DNA of 64,000 nt from Corynebacterium kroppenstedtii. Its GTDB lineage: Bacteria > Actinomycetota > Actinomycetes > Mycobacteriales > Mycobacteriaceae. Of the stretch, positions 53,550 to 63,607 are shown one piece after another. The first letter of the stretch is position 1, and the number at the start of each line of letters is the position of its first letter. The translations under genes and the position numbers were made by a program. The notes beneath the pieces were generated by a model that saw nothing but the letters and a program-made list of their open reading frames with translations, searched no databases and had not been told where the DNA came from. The stretch is from positions 47,991 to 111,990 of the forward strand of contig NZ_QFRA01000004.1 in the NCBI RefSeq assembly GCF_003243515.1, written 5' to 3'.

Positions 53550-54797
53550 TTATGACAAGGTTGCCGGGCGGGTAACGAACACCGTTTTCGCTATCTTCCC
53601 TTCGTTCTTCAATAGAGCTATGGCGTGCCCATCTGCTGACACCCCCGCGTAGGCATCCTTCAGATCCGACGCAGGAATACGTTTCCCCATGGAGACCGCG
53701 CTGGCTTCGTCGTCACTTAAGTGCCGGATGGGAAAGGACCGAGTAATGGCCTGATCAAGGGAATAGCTAAGCGATGCCCGTGGAATTTCGCCGGTCACCT
53801 GTTCGTCGCGGATCCGCTGCTCGGCTAGGGACTGCTCGTCGCGCAATTGATCGAGTGTCTTGGCGTCATCGAGACCAAAAGAGCCGACGCGTGTGCGACG
53901 AAGCGCCGTCAGATGCCCTCCGACTCCCAATAATTCGCCCAAGTCTCTCGCGAGCGCGCGAATATACGTGCCCGAAGAACAATCGACAGTGACGTCGAGG
54001 TCGATCACGGTGACACCCTCATCGCCATTGTAGATAGTCGTCGTCCTCATATCGCGAATATCAAAGGTCGAGACGGTGACGGGCCGCGGGGGAAGAGAGA
54101 CTTCCTTCCCAGATCGCACACGGTCATAGGCACGACGGCCATCCACCTTGATGGCACTCACGCTGCTCGGCCTTTGCATGATATCGCCGGTGAGTTGCTC
54201 GCGGGCCCGGTCTATCCGCTCGGGTTTAGAAAGCAACACTGATAGCCGCTCGCGAGTGGTCGGACTAATGAGGGGACGCTCGGTGGTTTGGCCGGAATTC
54301 CCCTCAGAGTCATCGGGGTAGGGGATCGGGTCGCCTTCCGCATCGTCGGTCGTGGTGGCGAAACCGAGACGGATCGTGGCGTCGTACGACTTCGTGTTTG
54401 CCACTAAGTGCGTCATAAACTTTGTGCCGCGCTCAATTCCAAGGATCAAGACACCGGTGGCCGCCGGATCGAGCGTTCCAGCGTGCCCCACCTTGCGCGT
54501 CCGCATCAGGCGGCGCATCGCCGAGACGACATCATGGCTCGTCATCCCTGCGGGCTTATCGACGATGACAATGCCGGAGCGGTCCAGCACCGATGAATGC
54601 GTCGACGAACTGGCGGCGCGTGATGTTTCGCCGCGTGGACGCTGTGTACGCGGACGTGGTGTAGAGGACTGGCCGGGGTTCTCTGAGGCATTCACGGGGT
54701 TTAGCGTAGTTGACGTCTTCCTCATGGAGCGCGAAGGATCATGAGGCTGAGAGGACTGTGGGGGTGGGGACCGTAAGCCGCGGCGGAGCGTCGGCAC
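53550..54797 (-). CDS. truB: tRNA pseudouridine(55) synthase
   Basis: Makes pseudouridine 55 in the T loop of tRNAs. The catalytic Asp is in RKVGHAGTLDPAATGVLILG (Asp110); GIVIVDKPAGMTSHDVV, RPSSVSAIKVDGRRAYDRVRSGKEV and CSSGTYIRALARDLGELLGVGGHLTALRRTRVG confirm the family. An N-terminal low-complexity extension of about 70 residues precedes the domain. GTG at 54797 is placed 5 bases after a TATAAA on the minus strand, compatible with a leaderless mRNA; an ATG at 54725 would drop 24 residues. Divergent from ribF. Confidence 0.92.
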   Translation of the reverse strand: MPTLRRGLRSPPPQSSQPHDPSRSMRKTSTTLNPVNASENPGQSSTPRPRTQRPRGETSRAASSSTHSSVLDRSGIVIVDKPAGMTSHDVVSAMRRLMRTRKVGHAGTLDPAATGVLILGIERGTKFMTHLVANTKSYDATIRLGFATTTDDAEGDPIPYPDDSEGNSGQTTERPLISPTTRERLSVLLSKPERIDRAREQLTGDIMQRPSSVSAIKVDGRRAYDRVRSGKEVSLPPRPVTVSTFDIRDMRTTTIYNGDEGVTVIDLDVTVDCSSGTYIRALARDLGELLGVGGHLTALRRTRVGSFGLDDAKTLDQLRDEQSLAEQRIRDEQVTGEIPRASLSYSLDQAITRSFPIRHLSDDEASAVSMGKRIPASDLKDAYAGVSADGHAIALLKNEGKIAKTVFVTRPATLS

Positions 54798-54843
54798 TCT
54801 TGTTTATATCGGGGCCGTATCGCAGAACTTCGCCCCTGTGACG

Positions 54844-54849
54844 TACGCT
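54844..54849 (+). promoter_or_regulatory. -10 element for a leaderless ribF transcript
   Basis: TACGCT is followed by exactly 6 bases and GTG (54856), the start that yields the conventional RibF N-terminus DIWHGLDNI. No ribosome site precedes this GTG. Confidence 0.35.
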
Positions 54850-54855
54850 ATTCAC

Positions 54856-55821
54856 GTGGATATTTGGCACGGGTTGGATAACATACCGCAGTCCCTCGAC
54901 GCGTCCGTCGTCACGATTGGTGTGTTCGATGGTGTTCATCGTGGGCATCGTCGGCTTATCCGTACTGCTGTCCGTCGTGCTCGTGAACTAAATGTTCCCT
55001 GCGTGTTGATGACATTCGAACCCCACCCGGTCAAGGTGTTTGCGCCAGAACGTACTCCACGTCTCTTGGGGAGTTTAAAGGACCGTCAAGCGATGGCGGA
55101 AGAGCTGGGCGTGGACTACTTCCTGACCGTTGATTTCACGCGAAGCTTGGCCGCCTTGAGCCCCACCGAGTACATCGAGCAAGTCCTTGTTCATCAGCTT
55201 CATGCCCGGGCCATCGTGGTTGGCGAGAACTTCACCTTTGGTCACAAAGCAGCAGGGACGTCTCAGACACTGGAAACCGAGGGGCCTCGGTATGGCTGCG
55301 ATGTGGACATTGTCCCGCTGTTGAGCGAGGACGGCCACACAATTTCCTCGACATTTATTCGATCTCAGCTTGATCAAGGACATGTCGACGAGGCCGCGTG
55401 GGCTCTCGGGCGCCCATATTCCGTGTATGGCGAGGTCGAACACGGCGCCGGACGGGGAGGACGCGAACTGGGGTATCCCACGGCCAATCTCTATATCAGC
55501 TCGGAGCGCGCTCTGCCTGCAGATGGCGTGTATGCCGGCTGGTTCACAATTGATCCTGGGGAGACCGTCGACGGAGACATGGAGCCGGGAGTTCGGTATC
55601 CGACTGCCATTTCTGTGGGCATGAACCCAACATTTAACGACGATCGTCGGTCGGTTGAATCTTTTGTGCTGGATAGGCACGCGGACCTGTACGGGCTGTA
55701 TGCGACGGTCGAGTTCATCGATTACGTCCGGGGTATGGAAGCATTTTCGGGTGTTGATGAGCTTCTTGCTGCCATGCGCCGCGACGTCGACGCGGTACGG
55801 GCGATGACGGCCCGGAAATAG
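54856..55821 (+). CDS. ribF: Bifunctional riboflavin kinase/FAD synthetase
   Basis: Phosphorylates riboflavin to FMN and adenylates it to FAD. N-terminal nucleotidyltransferase half: VTIGVFDGVHRGHRRLI, LMTFEPHPVKVF, VGENFTFGHKAAG, and ISSTFIRSQL. C-terminal riboflavin kinase half: HGAGRGGRELGYPTANLYI and PTAISVGMNPTFNDDRRSVESFVLD. GTG 54856 gives 321 residues and a family-like start; GTG 54838 lies 18 bases upstream in frame. Upstream of rpsO and pnp, the conserved order. Confidence 0.93.
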   Translation: MDIWHGLDNIPQSLDASVVTIGVFDGVHRGHRRLIRTAVRRARELNVPCVLMTFEPHPVKVFAPERTPRLLGSLKDRQAMAEELGVDYFLTVDFTRSLAALSPTEYIEQVLVHQLHARAIVVGENFTFGHKAAGTSQTLETEGPRYGCDVDIVPLLSEDGHTISSTFIRSQLDQGHVDEAAWALGRPYSVYGEVEHGAGRGGRELGYPTANLYISSERALPADGVYAGWFTIDPGETVDGDMEPGVRYPTAISVGMNPTFNDDRRSVESFVLDRHADLYGLYATVEFIDYVRGMEAFSGVDELLAAMRRDVDAVRAMTARK

Positions 55822-55902
55822 GCGCGGAAAACAGGAGCAGAGTCCGGCGCTTCAGTATTCCCCAGTTTTGTATTCCCCTGGTTTGGGCTCGCGGGATGGT
55901 AT

Positions 55903-55931
55903 TTCGAGTCCATCCGAACATGTGGTAGCCT
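55903..55931 (+). promoter_or_regulatory. Possible rpsO promoter
   Basis: TTCGAG (55903-55908), 17-base spacer, TAGCCT (55926-55931). Downstream are two hairpins in the leader: caactgc/gcagttg (55943-55949, 55958-55964) and gtgcc/ggcac (55973-55977, 55985-55989), a plausible S15 autoregulatory region. Confidence 0.35.
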
Positions 55932-56035
55932 CGTCCGAGTATCAACTGCGGTCCGTTGCAGTTGTGAAAGCTGTGCCTCTTTGCGGCACGGCGCATACGG
56001 ACTGAAATAACGACATCAATTTTAGGAGTTTTCCT

Positions 56036-56305
56036 ATGGCTTTGTCCGCTGCAAAGAAAAAAGAAATCCTTTCCGAGTTCGGTCTTCATGAGACCGACAC
56101 CGGTTCAACCGAGGCTCAGGTTGCCTTGTTGACCGAGCGCATTCGTCAGCTGACGGAGCACCTTCGTGAGCACAAGCACGATCACCACTCACGTCGCGGC
56201 CTTATGCTCTTGGTCGGTCGTCGCAAGCGTCTGTTGAAGTACCTGGCTGCTAACAACGTCGATCGTTACCGTAACCTGATTGCTCGTTTGGGTCTCCGCC
56301 GTTAA
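56036..56305 (+). CDS. rpsO: 30S ribosomal protein S15
   Basis: Primary 16S-binding protein. 89 residues, complete: KKKEILSEFGLHETDTGSTEAQVALLTERIRQLTEHL and HHSRRGLMLLVGRRKRLLKYL. ATG at 56036 with AGGAG 8 bases upstream. A structured leader precedes and a terminator follows. Confidence 0.96.
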   Translation: MALSAAKKKEILSEFGLHETDTGSTEAQVALLTERIRQLTEHLREHKHDHHSRRGLMLLVGRRKRLLKYLAANNVDRYRNLIARLGLRR

Positions 56306-56325
56306 TTACGGCGTCGGCCATTCTG

Positions 56326-56362
56326 ACTCGGTTCTGCACAGTGAGGCAGGGCCGAGTTTTTC
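56326..56362 (+). terminator. Terminator after rpsO
   Basis: ACTCGG-tt-CTGC pairs with GCAG-gg-CCGAGT (arms starting 56326 and 56346), followed by TTTTT. pnp would then need its own promoter or read-through. Confidence 0.7.
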
Positions 56363-56579
56363 ACATCTGGAGCTCGTCGGCGGTGCTCGGACATGGTTGT
56401 GGTATCGCTAATGAAGCCCCCGTAGAGGTAGCTCGGCACGTTCATACCCCGTCGTCCTGCTCTTCCAGGTTTCACCTGCTAAGATGAGGTCGCCTGAAGA
56501 TATATGAAGAAGAGATTTCTCGTTGGCGACACCGATGATCGCCCGGGGCACCCATAGAGAAGGACGGATTCCCCCTTTT

Positions 56580-58862
56580 ATGACCAATAATTACTCCGTT
56601 TTTTATGACGAAGAGTTTGGCACCCATTCTGTCGAAGCCACGATTGACAATGGCGACTTCGGCTCACGCATCATTCGATTAGAGACCGGACAACTAGCTC
56701 GCCAGGCAAATGGCTCCGTCGTCGCGTATCTCGACGAAGACACCATGATGTTGTCGACGACCACCGCGTCATCCAAACCCCGCGAGGGCTTCGATTTCTT
56801 CCCGTTGACCGTTGATGTGGAAGAACGCATGTACGCCGCTGGCCGTATTCCTGGTTCTTTCTTCCGCCGGGAAGGCCGCCCAGGCACTGACGCTATTTTG
56901 GCGTGCCGTCTGATCGACCGCCCGTTGCGCCCCACCTTCGTGAAAGGATTGCGTAACGAGGTTCAGGTCATCGTCACCGTGATGTCCTTGGACCCGAAAG
57001 ACATGTACGACGTCGTCGCGATCAACGCGGCATCGGCGTCGACCCAGCTTTCGGGCTTGCCCGTGTCGGGTCCGGTCGGTGGCGTGAGAATGGCTCTCAT
57101 CGTCGACGACGATCATGAGGATGGTCAGTGGGTCGCATTCCCCACCCGCGAACAGCACGAGTCCGCGTTGTTTGAGATGGTCGTTGCTGGCCGTTTGACC
57201 GACGAACAGGTTCCGGAGAAGCCGCGCAAGGGACGTCGTCGTGGTCGCAAGTCGAGTCCGCGGAAGAAGACCGACAATGTTGCGATCATGATGGTGGAAG
57301 CGGGAGCGACGGAAACCGTCGTCGAGCGTGTTAATGATGGTGCGCCTGCTCCGACCGAGTCCGTTGTCGCTGAGGGGATTGAGGCAGCAAAGTCGTTCAT
57401 TGCTGAACTATGTGGCGCTCAGCAGGCTCTTCGCCAGGCTGTGGATCCGGAGACCGAGGAATTTCCTCTGTTCCCGCCCTATGGTGCCGACGTTTTGGCC
57501 GCTGTGGATTCTGAGGCCAAAGGCCGCATCAGTGACATCATGTCCATTGCCGATAAGCAGGAGCGCGATGAAGCTCTCTCGTCGGACATGGATGACACCG
57601 TTGAGGCGCTGCTCGAAGAGTTCTCGGAGCGTGAAGCCGAGATCCGTGCCGCTCATAACGCCGTAACAAAAGAGGTCGTCCGGTCGCGGATTTTGGCCGA
57701 CGGCTTCCGCATCGACGGTCGCGGCGTCGAGGATATCCGGGATCTCGATGTTGAGGTTGATCTTGTTCCTCGTGCCCATGGCTCGTCGTTGTTTCAGCGT
57801 GGTGAAACCCAGATCCTCGGTGTAACTACGTTGGACACGCTGAAGATGGAGCAGCAGGTTGACTCCTTGGGGCCTGTTGATCACCGTCGTTACATCCACC
57901 ACTACAACTTCCCGCCGTACTCCACCGGTGAGACGGGCCGTGTTGGTTCCCCGAAGCGTCGTGAGATTGGGCATGGTGCGCTGGCAGAACGTGCTCTGAA
58001 GCCAATGATCCCGTCGCGCGATGACTTCCCGTACACCATCCGTCAGGTTTCAGAGGCCTTGGGATCTAACGGTTCCACCTCGATGGGGTCGGTGTGCGCG
58101 TCGACGTTGTCCCTGTACAACGCTGGTGTTCCGCTGAAGGCTCCGGTCGCAGGTATCGCAATGGGCCTCGTGTCCGGCGAAGTCAAGGGGAAGATGACAT
58201 ACGTCACCCTCACGGACATCTTGGGTGCTGAAGATGCGTTCGGCGATATGGACTTCAAGGTTGCGGGCACGGAGGACTTCATCACCGCGCTTCAGCTAGA
58301 CACCAAACTCGACGGCATTCCGTCGGATGTTCTTGCCGGTGCATTGAAGCAGGCTCGCGAGGCTCGGCTCGAGATCCTCAACACGATGGCTGAGGTTATT
58401 GATGAGCCCGACCCGATGAGTGACTATGCGCCGCGCATCACGACGATCTCTGTGCCGGTTTCGAAGATCGGTGAAGTGATCGGCCCGAAGGGCAAGAACA
58501 TTAACCAGATCACGGAAGATACCGGTGCCCACGTCTCCATCGAGGACGACGGTACTGTGTTCATTTCCGCAACCTCCGGTGGCTCCGCTGATGCCGCGGT
58601 CGACCGGATTAACGAGATTGCCAATCCTCAACTGCCGAAGGTAGGGGAGTGTTTCTTGGGCACTGTGGTTAAGACCACGGCGTTCGGGGCGTTCGTGTCA
58701 ATCCTTCCCAACCGCGATGGGCTTGTACACATCTCGAAGCTCGGTGGCAAGAAGCGTATCGAGAAGGTCGAGGACGTCGTCAACGTTGGTGACAAGCTCG
58801 AGGTTGAGATCGCCGACATCGATAACCGCGGCAAGATCTCGCTGGTTCCCGTCGACGACTAA
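56580..58862 (+). CDS. pnp: Polyribonucleotide nucleotidyltransferase (PNPase)
   Basis: Phosphorolytic 3'-5' exoribonuclease and polymerase. Two RNase PH domains (VAYLDEDTMMLSTTTASSKPREGFDFFPLTVDVEERMYAAGRIPGSFFRREGRP and RSLFQRGETQILGVTTLDT-type second core), all-alpha linker, KH domain (IGEVIGPKGKNINQITEDTGAHV, near 630) and S1 domain (VVKTTAFGAFVSILPNRDGLVHISKL). ATG at 56580 gives 760 residues; the frame is open to 56523 but without support. A short highly basic insertion at about residues 212-230 (Lys/Arg/Gly-rich) lies inside the first core and could bind RNA. Confidence 0.94.
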   Translation: MTNNYSVFYDEEFGTHSVEATIDNGDFGSRIIRLETGQLARQANGSVVAYLDEDTMMLSTTTASSKPREGFDFFPLTVDVEERMYAAGRIPGSFFRREGRPGTDAILACRLIDRPLRPTFVKGLRNEVQVIVTVMSLDPKDMYDVVAINAASASTQLSGLPVSGPVGGVRMALIVDDDHEDGQWVAFPTREQHESALFEMVVAGRLTDEQVPEKPRKGRRRGRKSSPRKKTDNVAIMMVEAGATETVVERVNDGAPAPTESVVAEGIEAAKSFIAELCGAQQALRQAVDPETEEFPLFPPYGADVLAAVDSEAKGRISDIMSIADKQERDEALSSDMDDTVEALLEEFSEREAEIRAAHNAVTKEVVRSRILADGFRIDGRGVEDIRDLDVEVDLVPRAHGSSLFQRGETQILGVTTLDTLKMEQQVDSLGPVDHRRYIHHYNFPPYSTGETGRVGSPKRREIGHGALAERALKPMIPSRDDFPYTIRQVSEALGSNGSTSMGSVCASTLSLYNAGVPLKAPVAGIAMGLVSGEVKGKMTYVTLTDILGAEDAFGDMDFKVAGTEDFITALQLDTKLDGIPSDVLAGALKQAREARLEILNTMAEVIDEPDPMSDYAPRITTISVPVSKIGEVIGPKGKNINQITEDTGAHVSIEDDGTVFISATSGGSADAAVDRINEIANPQLPKVGECFLGTVVKTTAFGAFVSILPNRDGLVHISKLGGKKRIEKVEDVVNVGDKLEVEIADIDNRGKISLVPVDD

Positions 58863-58875
58863 TGTGCCTGATATT

Positions 58876-58896
58876 CGCTCTGGGATAACCAGAGCG
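58876..58896 (+). terminator. Hairpin after pnp
   Basis: CGCTCTGG/CCAGAGCG, a perfect 8-bp stem with loop gataa (58876-58896). The T tract that follows is poor, so termination may be partial. Confidence 0.45.
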
Positions 58897-58936
58897 GTTC
58901 GCCTTTCATGGGCCCTCCCATGTAGTTTCGAGCTTC

Positions 58937-58966
58937 TTGTTAAGGCTCGGCTAACGATTATACACT
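58937..58966 (+). promoter_or_regulatory. Promoter of the YwiC-like gene
   Basis: TTGTTA (58937-58942), 18-base spacer, TACACT (58961-58966); the start codon at 58974 is 8 bases after the -10, so the mRNA would have almost no leader. An alternative reading is TATACA with a 16-base spacer. Confidence 0.5.
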
Positions 58967-58973
58967 AATTCGC

Positions 58974-59846
58974 ATGGCACGTGCAGTTAGTCCCTGGGTA
59001 CCTAACCAACATGGGGCGTGGGCAATGCTTCTGCTTCCCATCATCATGGGAATGGGCTTGGGCATTTCTTTTTTGGTGAATGACTCATCATCGGCCGGCG
59101 CAGTGATCATGGGGGTAGCCCGGTCGGTGGTGTTATTAATAGCCTGGGTAGCCGGCTATTTTGCGTTTTTCGCGTGGGGGCTCTGGGCTAAGATACCGCC
59201 ACCGCGGAACGGTCGCTCTTCCGAGCGTAAACAGAAGGCTTTTGTAGCGACGGCTACGTATTGTGCAATTACGCTCGTGGCGGCGCTCATTACTATGGCG
59301 CTTCGTCCGAGCCTGTTGCTGTGGGCACCCGTGTTCGCGATTGTCATGGGCGTTACTCTGTGGGAAGTCGTTAAAAAGCGCCCACGTTCTCTGCTTTCAG
59401 GTATATCGACGGTGGTTGCGTCCGTATTAATGGTTCCCGTTGCGGACTACACGATCCGGGGGAGAATCAACGGAGTCGCGTGGTGGTGGGCCCTCATATT
59501 AGGCATCTACTTCACGGGCACGATTATCTACGTCAAGACGATGATTCGTGAGCGCAACAACCCGCGTTATTTGACGTTCAGTATTGGGTATCACGCGGCA
59601 TTTGTTCTTATTTCCCTCGTGTTTGCCGTCTTGGCATTGTGCGGGACTGTCACAGGATTCTCGCCTTATACAGGTCTGTGGTGGACCGTGGGAACCTGGT
59701 TGCTTGTTATTGCGGCCGCCATATCACTGTTTCGTAGTTGGGCTGTACCCCGCTTGGCGCACAACGGCGGGAAGTGGTCGCCGAAGCGGGTGGGGAAGAC
59801 TGAGCAGCTCGTTACTCTTGGTGTCGTCATAGCGCTCGTGCTGTAG
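58974..59846 (+). CDS. YwiC-like family membrane protein
   Basis: Integral membrane protein of about 290 residues with eight or so hydrophobic segments. The start SPWVPNQHGAWAMLLLPIIMGMGLG with the NQHGAWAML motif, and IYFTGTIIYVKTMIRERNNPRY in the second half, mark the YwiC-like family, distantly similar to UbiA-type prenyltransferases in layout, but the Asp-rich prenyltransferase motifs are not seen. Own promoter, monocistronic, convergent with the opp operon. Function unknown. Confidence 0.8.
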   Translation: MARAVSPWVPNQHGAWAMLLLPIIMGMGLGISFLVNDSSSAGAVIMGVARSVVLLIAWVAGYFAFFAWGLWAKIPPPRNGRSSERKQKAFVATATYCAITLVAALITMALRPSLLLWAPVFAIVMGVTLWEVVKKRPRSLLSGISTVVASVLMVPVADYTIRGRINGVAWWWALILGIYFTGTIIYVKTMIRERNNPRYLTFSIGYHAAFVLISLVFAVLALCGTVTGFSPYTGLWWTVGTWLLVIAAAISLFRSWAVPRLAHNGGKWSPKRVGKTEQLVTLGVVIALVL

Positions 59847-59878
59847 GGGCCACCCAGCACGAGTCCTACCGCGAGCCC

Positions 59879-61680
59879 CTACTTTTTCTTCCAACCGATG
59901 TCCTGCAGCTTGACACTGCCGAAGAACTTAGGGCCAAAGTTAACGAGGTCCGGATTAGCCGCCGTAATGGATGGCCCATTGGTCACCGGCATAATCCCAT
60001 ACCGCGCGAACGCCTTTTTTCGAGTTCATTGGCTCGACGGATTTGTTCATCTTCGGTCGGAAGTTTCTGCAGCTCATTAATCTTTTCATCCATCTCTGGG
60101 GTACCAGTTCCGGAGCGATTCAGCTGAGAATCAGAGGCATAGGTTTGCTGGAAATACGCAACGCCGTACGGGTCCGACTGGCTAAATCCCATCGGGAACA
60201 TATCGAAGTCACGACGCGTAACCACGTCGGAAAACTCCGAGCTTGGCCGTTCTTGGATCGATAGCTGCACACCAATATCGGACATCATCTTTTGTGTTGC
60301 TTGGGCCGTTGCCCGAGAGAAGCTGTCATCGCCAAGCAGCACATATTTCAGCTGCAGTTTCTTACCGTCTTTCCTCCGGACACCGTCGGAACCAGGTTTT
60401 CACCCATCCCGTTCGAGTATCTGTTGAGCTTCGTCTTTATTGAACTTCACGACGGCACCGAAGTTGTCGTCATATCCCTTCTGGCGGCTGAAGAGCTGGA
60501 ACGAACCGGGCAGTTTTTCTGAGTATCCCATGCCGTTGAACCTGATGGTCGCGAGCTGCGACCGATCAATTCCCGTCATGACCGCCTTACGAACGTTAAT
60601 GTCGGAGAGAATATCTGACTTCGCGTTGAGAGTGATCAGCGATGTAAACGGTGCGGCCCCGGTACGAATATCGACGAGCTTGCCCATCTTTTCGGCTGTT
60701 TTGAGCCGCTCACGGCTACCGACTGAGGCCGCGTCGATTTCACCGGCGCGCAAGGCGTTGATCGAGGCTTGTGGTTCCATTTGCCGGAACGTAATGGAAT
60801 CGAGTTTTCCTTTATCGCCCCACCACTTATCGTTCCGTTTAAAGACGACTTCGCCTTTTTTAAAATTGACGTGGTCAACGGTGTAGGGCCCAGCGCCCCA
60901 TTCAGGATGCAGGTTGCTTTTATATGCGTTATTGAACTTCTTAGCGTCCGACACTTGTGGGGGAAGCAGAATGTTGAATAGCCCTTTCCACCAGGGATAA
61001 ACCTGAGAGAACGTCACTACTGCTTGTTTATCATTCTCACCGGGCGTAACAGATTCGATGAGTTTGTATCCATCGGTGGAGGAGGGGATGTAATCCCCAT
61101 CAGTCCCGTTGTTTGCCTTCCACGTGTTTTCAAAGGCACGCCAGTCAATCGGTGTCCCGTCGTTGTACACAGCACGCGGACTGATGGTGTAGGTCAGAAC
61201 CGTATTTCCAGAACTCGTGTCTTCCTTGATATCAGTCACATACTCATGGTTCGGAGAGAACTCGCCACGCGGGGCGTACATAGCCAATTGAGGGTTGTAA
61301 TACGACCATATTGTTGAGGTATACGTTGTACTGTCGCCATGGAAAGGGTTTTCTTGGGTCGTTAATTCGTCAATAGCTAAGTTGAGATGCCCGCCATCTT
61401 TTATCTGGTCTCGGCTCGCCGGTTTGTAATCCGCAATTTGGTCATATCCCCGGTGCGAGCTACTAGCGTCGTGGTTATAACCGCAGGCTGCCAGAGACAT
61501 ACTTGATGTCGAAACAATCACGACGAGGGCCATGATGACCTTCGCGCGCACGCGCCGTTGTGCGCGTCGAACGGAGTGCCTCAGGGGCACGAGTAAGGGG
61601 ACGTTCACGGTTTTACCTTCCGACGAAGATGTGGCGGGTTGATGGATCACTCGATCACGATGCATGCCCATGACAATCAC
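59879..61680 (-). pseudogene. Oligopeptide-binding lipoprotein with a nonsense codon and a frameshift
   Basis: Extracellular solute-binding protein family 5 (OppA/DppA), lipoprotein with lipobox MSLAAC. Part one (61680 down to 60400): DYKPASRDQIKDGGHLNLAIDELTTQENPFH, DGTPIDWRAFENTWKANNG, AGPYTVDHVNFKKGEVVFKRND. It ends at TGA (60402-60400), after LERDG, but the same frame continues KPGSDGVRRKDGKKLQLKYVLLGDDSF..., so TGG (Trp) is expected there. A second break follows at T6 (60015-60020 on plus): adding one base restores ELEKKAFARYGIMPVTNGPSI to the stop at 59879. Two independent lesions make this a likely real pseudogene. Confidence 0.85.
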
Positions 61681-63607
61681 TACTTGGCATCCACAGGGTG
61701 GACGGATCGGTCACGTGCTGCGTGAGGCTCCGGAATCGGGATAGCAGCCAACAGCTTTTTCGCATACGGGTGCTGGGGATTGTCGAAAATGTCATCGGTA
61801 TTTCCCTGTTCGACGAACTCTCCTTGGTACATCACCGCCACACGATCGCTGATATGCCGAACGACGGACAGATCGTGAGCAACGAACAGATAGGAAAGAC
61901 CTAACCGACGCTTGAGGTCATCGAGAAGGTTGATCATCCCGGCCTGAATTGAAACGTCGAGGGCAGACACTGGCTCGTCCAACACGATGAGCGCGGGATT
62001 TGTTGCCAGAGCGCGGGCAAGACCAATTCGTTGCCGTTGACCACCCGAGAACGCACTGGGGAAGCGGTCGATATGTGCAGCGTTGAGGCCAACAAGCTTC
62101 ATCAACTCGGTCACGCGTTCGTTAACGTCCCCGTCGAAACCAAGACTCTTTAATGGCTCGGTAATGATCTCGCGAACGGTCATGCGCGGGTTGAGAGAGC
62201 CCATAGGATCCTGGAAGACAATCTGTATGTTCTGACGTGCCTTCAGGCGTGACTTCCGAGTGAAACGAGCCGCGGATTCTCCACATAGCTCGATAGCGGT
62301 TCCCTCTGGCGGATTCAGATCCATGATCTCTATGAGTGTGGTTGTTTTTCCGGATCCCGATTCACCGACGATGGCGAAGCATTCGCCTTGTTTAATGTCG
62401 ATATCGACGCCTCGAACAGCGTGAACCGTACCGACTCGGCGCTTAACAAGGGCACCTTTGAGTAACGGAAATTCCTTGCGGAGGTTGGTCACAGACAACA
62501 CTGTCGACCGTTCGCTCCGTGGTTTTCCGGCGAGGATGTCATCAGCCAGGACGGGTGGCGGATACATCCTCGTATTGTCGATTCTCTGATCAACAATCTC
62601 GTGGGACCGGAAGCACGCCGTGTTGTGGTTGGGGTCATTGTCGAGGGGAATAGCGAGTGGTTCTTTCTCCCGACACTTGTCGACGACGACGGGGCAGCGC
62701 GTCGCGAAAGGGCACCCCTGTGGGAGATCGATCAGCATGGGCGGATGCCCAGGAATAGTGGGGAGCGCTCCTTCCGCCTGTTTATCCACGCGAGGAGTCG
62801 ACTCCAGCAACCCAATCGTGTAAGGCATCTTCGGGTTGTGAAATATCGACGGCATATTGGCGTGTTCGACCGGGCGGCCGGCATACATAACCAGCACATC
62901 GTCGGCAGTCTCAGCGACGACGCCCATATCGTGCGTGATCATGATCGTCGCAGCGCCTGTCTCCCTCCGCGCCACTTTGATCAGGTCCAGAATCTGCGCC
63001 TGGACGGTGACGTCCAAAGCGGTGGTGGGCTCGTCGGCAATAAGTATGCGTGGATTATTAGCGATCGCAATGGCGATGACGACACGCTGACGCATACCAC
63101 CGGAAAACTCATGCGGAAAGGCCTTCACACGCTTGTGTGGCTCCGGAATGCCGACCATATCGAGTAGCTCAATAGCGCGCTTCCCGGCATCCGACTTCGA
63201 CATGGAGGAATGGCACTGAATGACCTCAACGATCTGTTCACCAACGTTGAACACAGGGGTGAGAGACGACAGCGGATCCTGGAAGATCATGCCGATGTCT
63301 TTGCCGCGATAGCGCTCATGTCCTTATCGTTCATGCTGATGAGCTCGCGGCCATCAAGTTTAATTGACCCGGAAATCGCAGTTGAGTCAGGCAAAAGGCC
63401 CATGACCGCCAGAGAAGTGACGGACTTACCCGATCCGGATTCGCCGACAATCCCGAGAGTACGTCCCGGGTAAAGGTCGAAATCAACACCGCGGGCGGCG
63501 TGAACAGTTCCCGCCTCAGAGGGGAAACGAATGGTGAGCTCGCGGACGGAGAGAATAGGTTTTTCAGTCGACCGCGTCTGAGTAGATGACAACGCTTCAG
63601 ATGTCAT
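61680..63607 (-). pseudogene. Fused oligopeptide ABC transporter ATPase (OppD-OppF), frameshifted
   Basis: Two ABC ATPase domains in one chain of about 642 residues. First domain: Walker A VGESGSGKSVTS, then a frame break at about 63308 where one C is missing on the coding strand; restoring it reads DMSAIRGKDIGMIFQDPLSSLTPVF. It continues with signature SGGMRQRV, Walker B ILIADEPTTALDVT and the oligopeptide C-terminal Cys-containing region (PQGCPFATRCPVVVDKCREKEP). Second domain: VGESGSGKTTTLIEI, FSGGQRQRIGLARAL, IVLDEPVSALDVSIQ. Start ATG 63607 overlaps the oppC stop. The 536-residue downstream frame could still be made alone. Confidence 0.8.
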
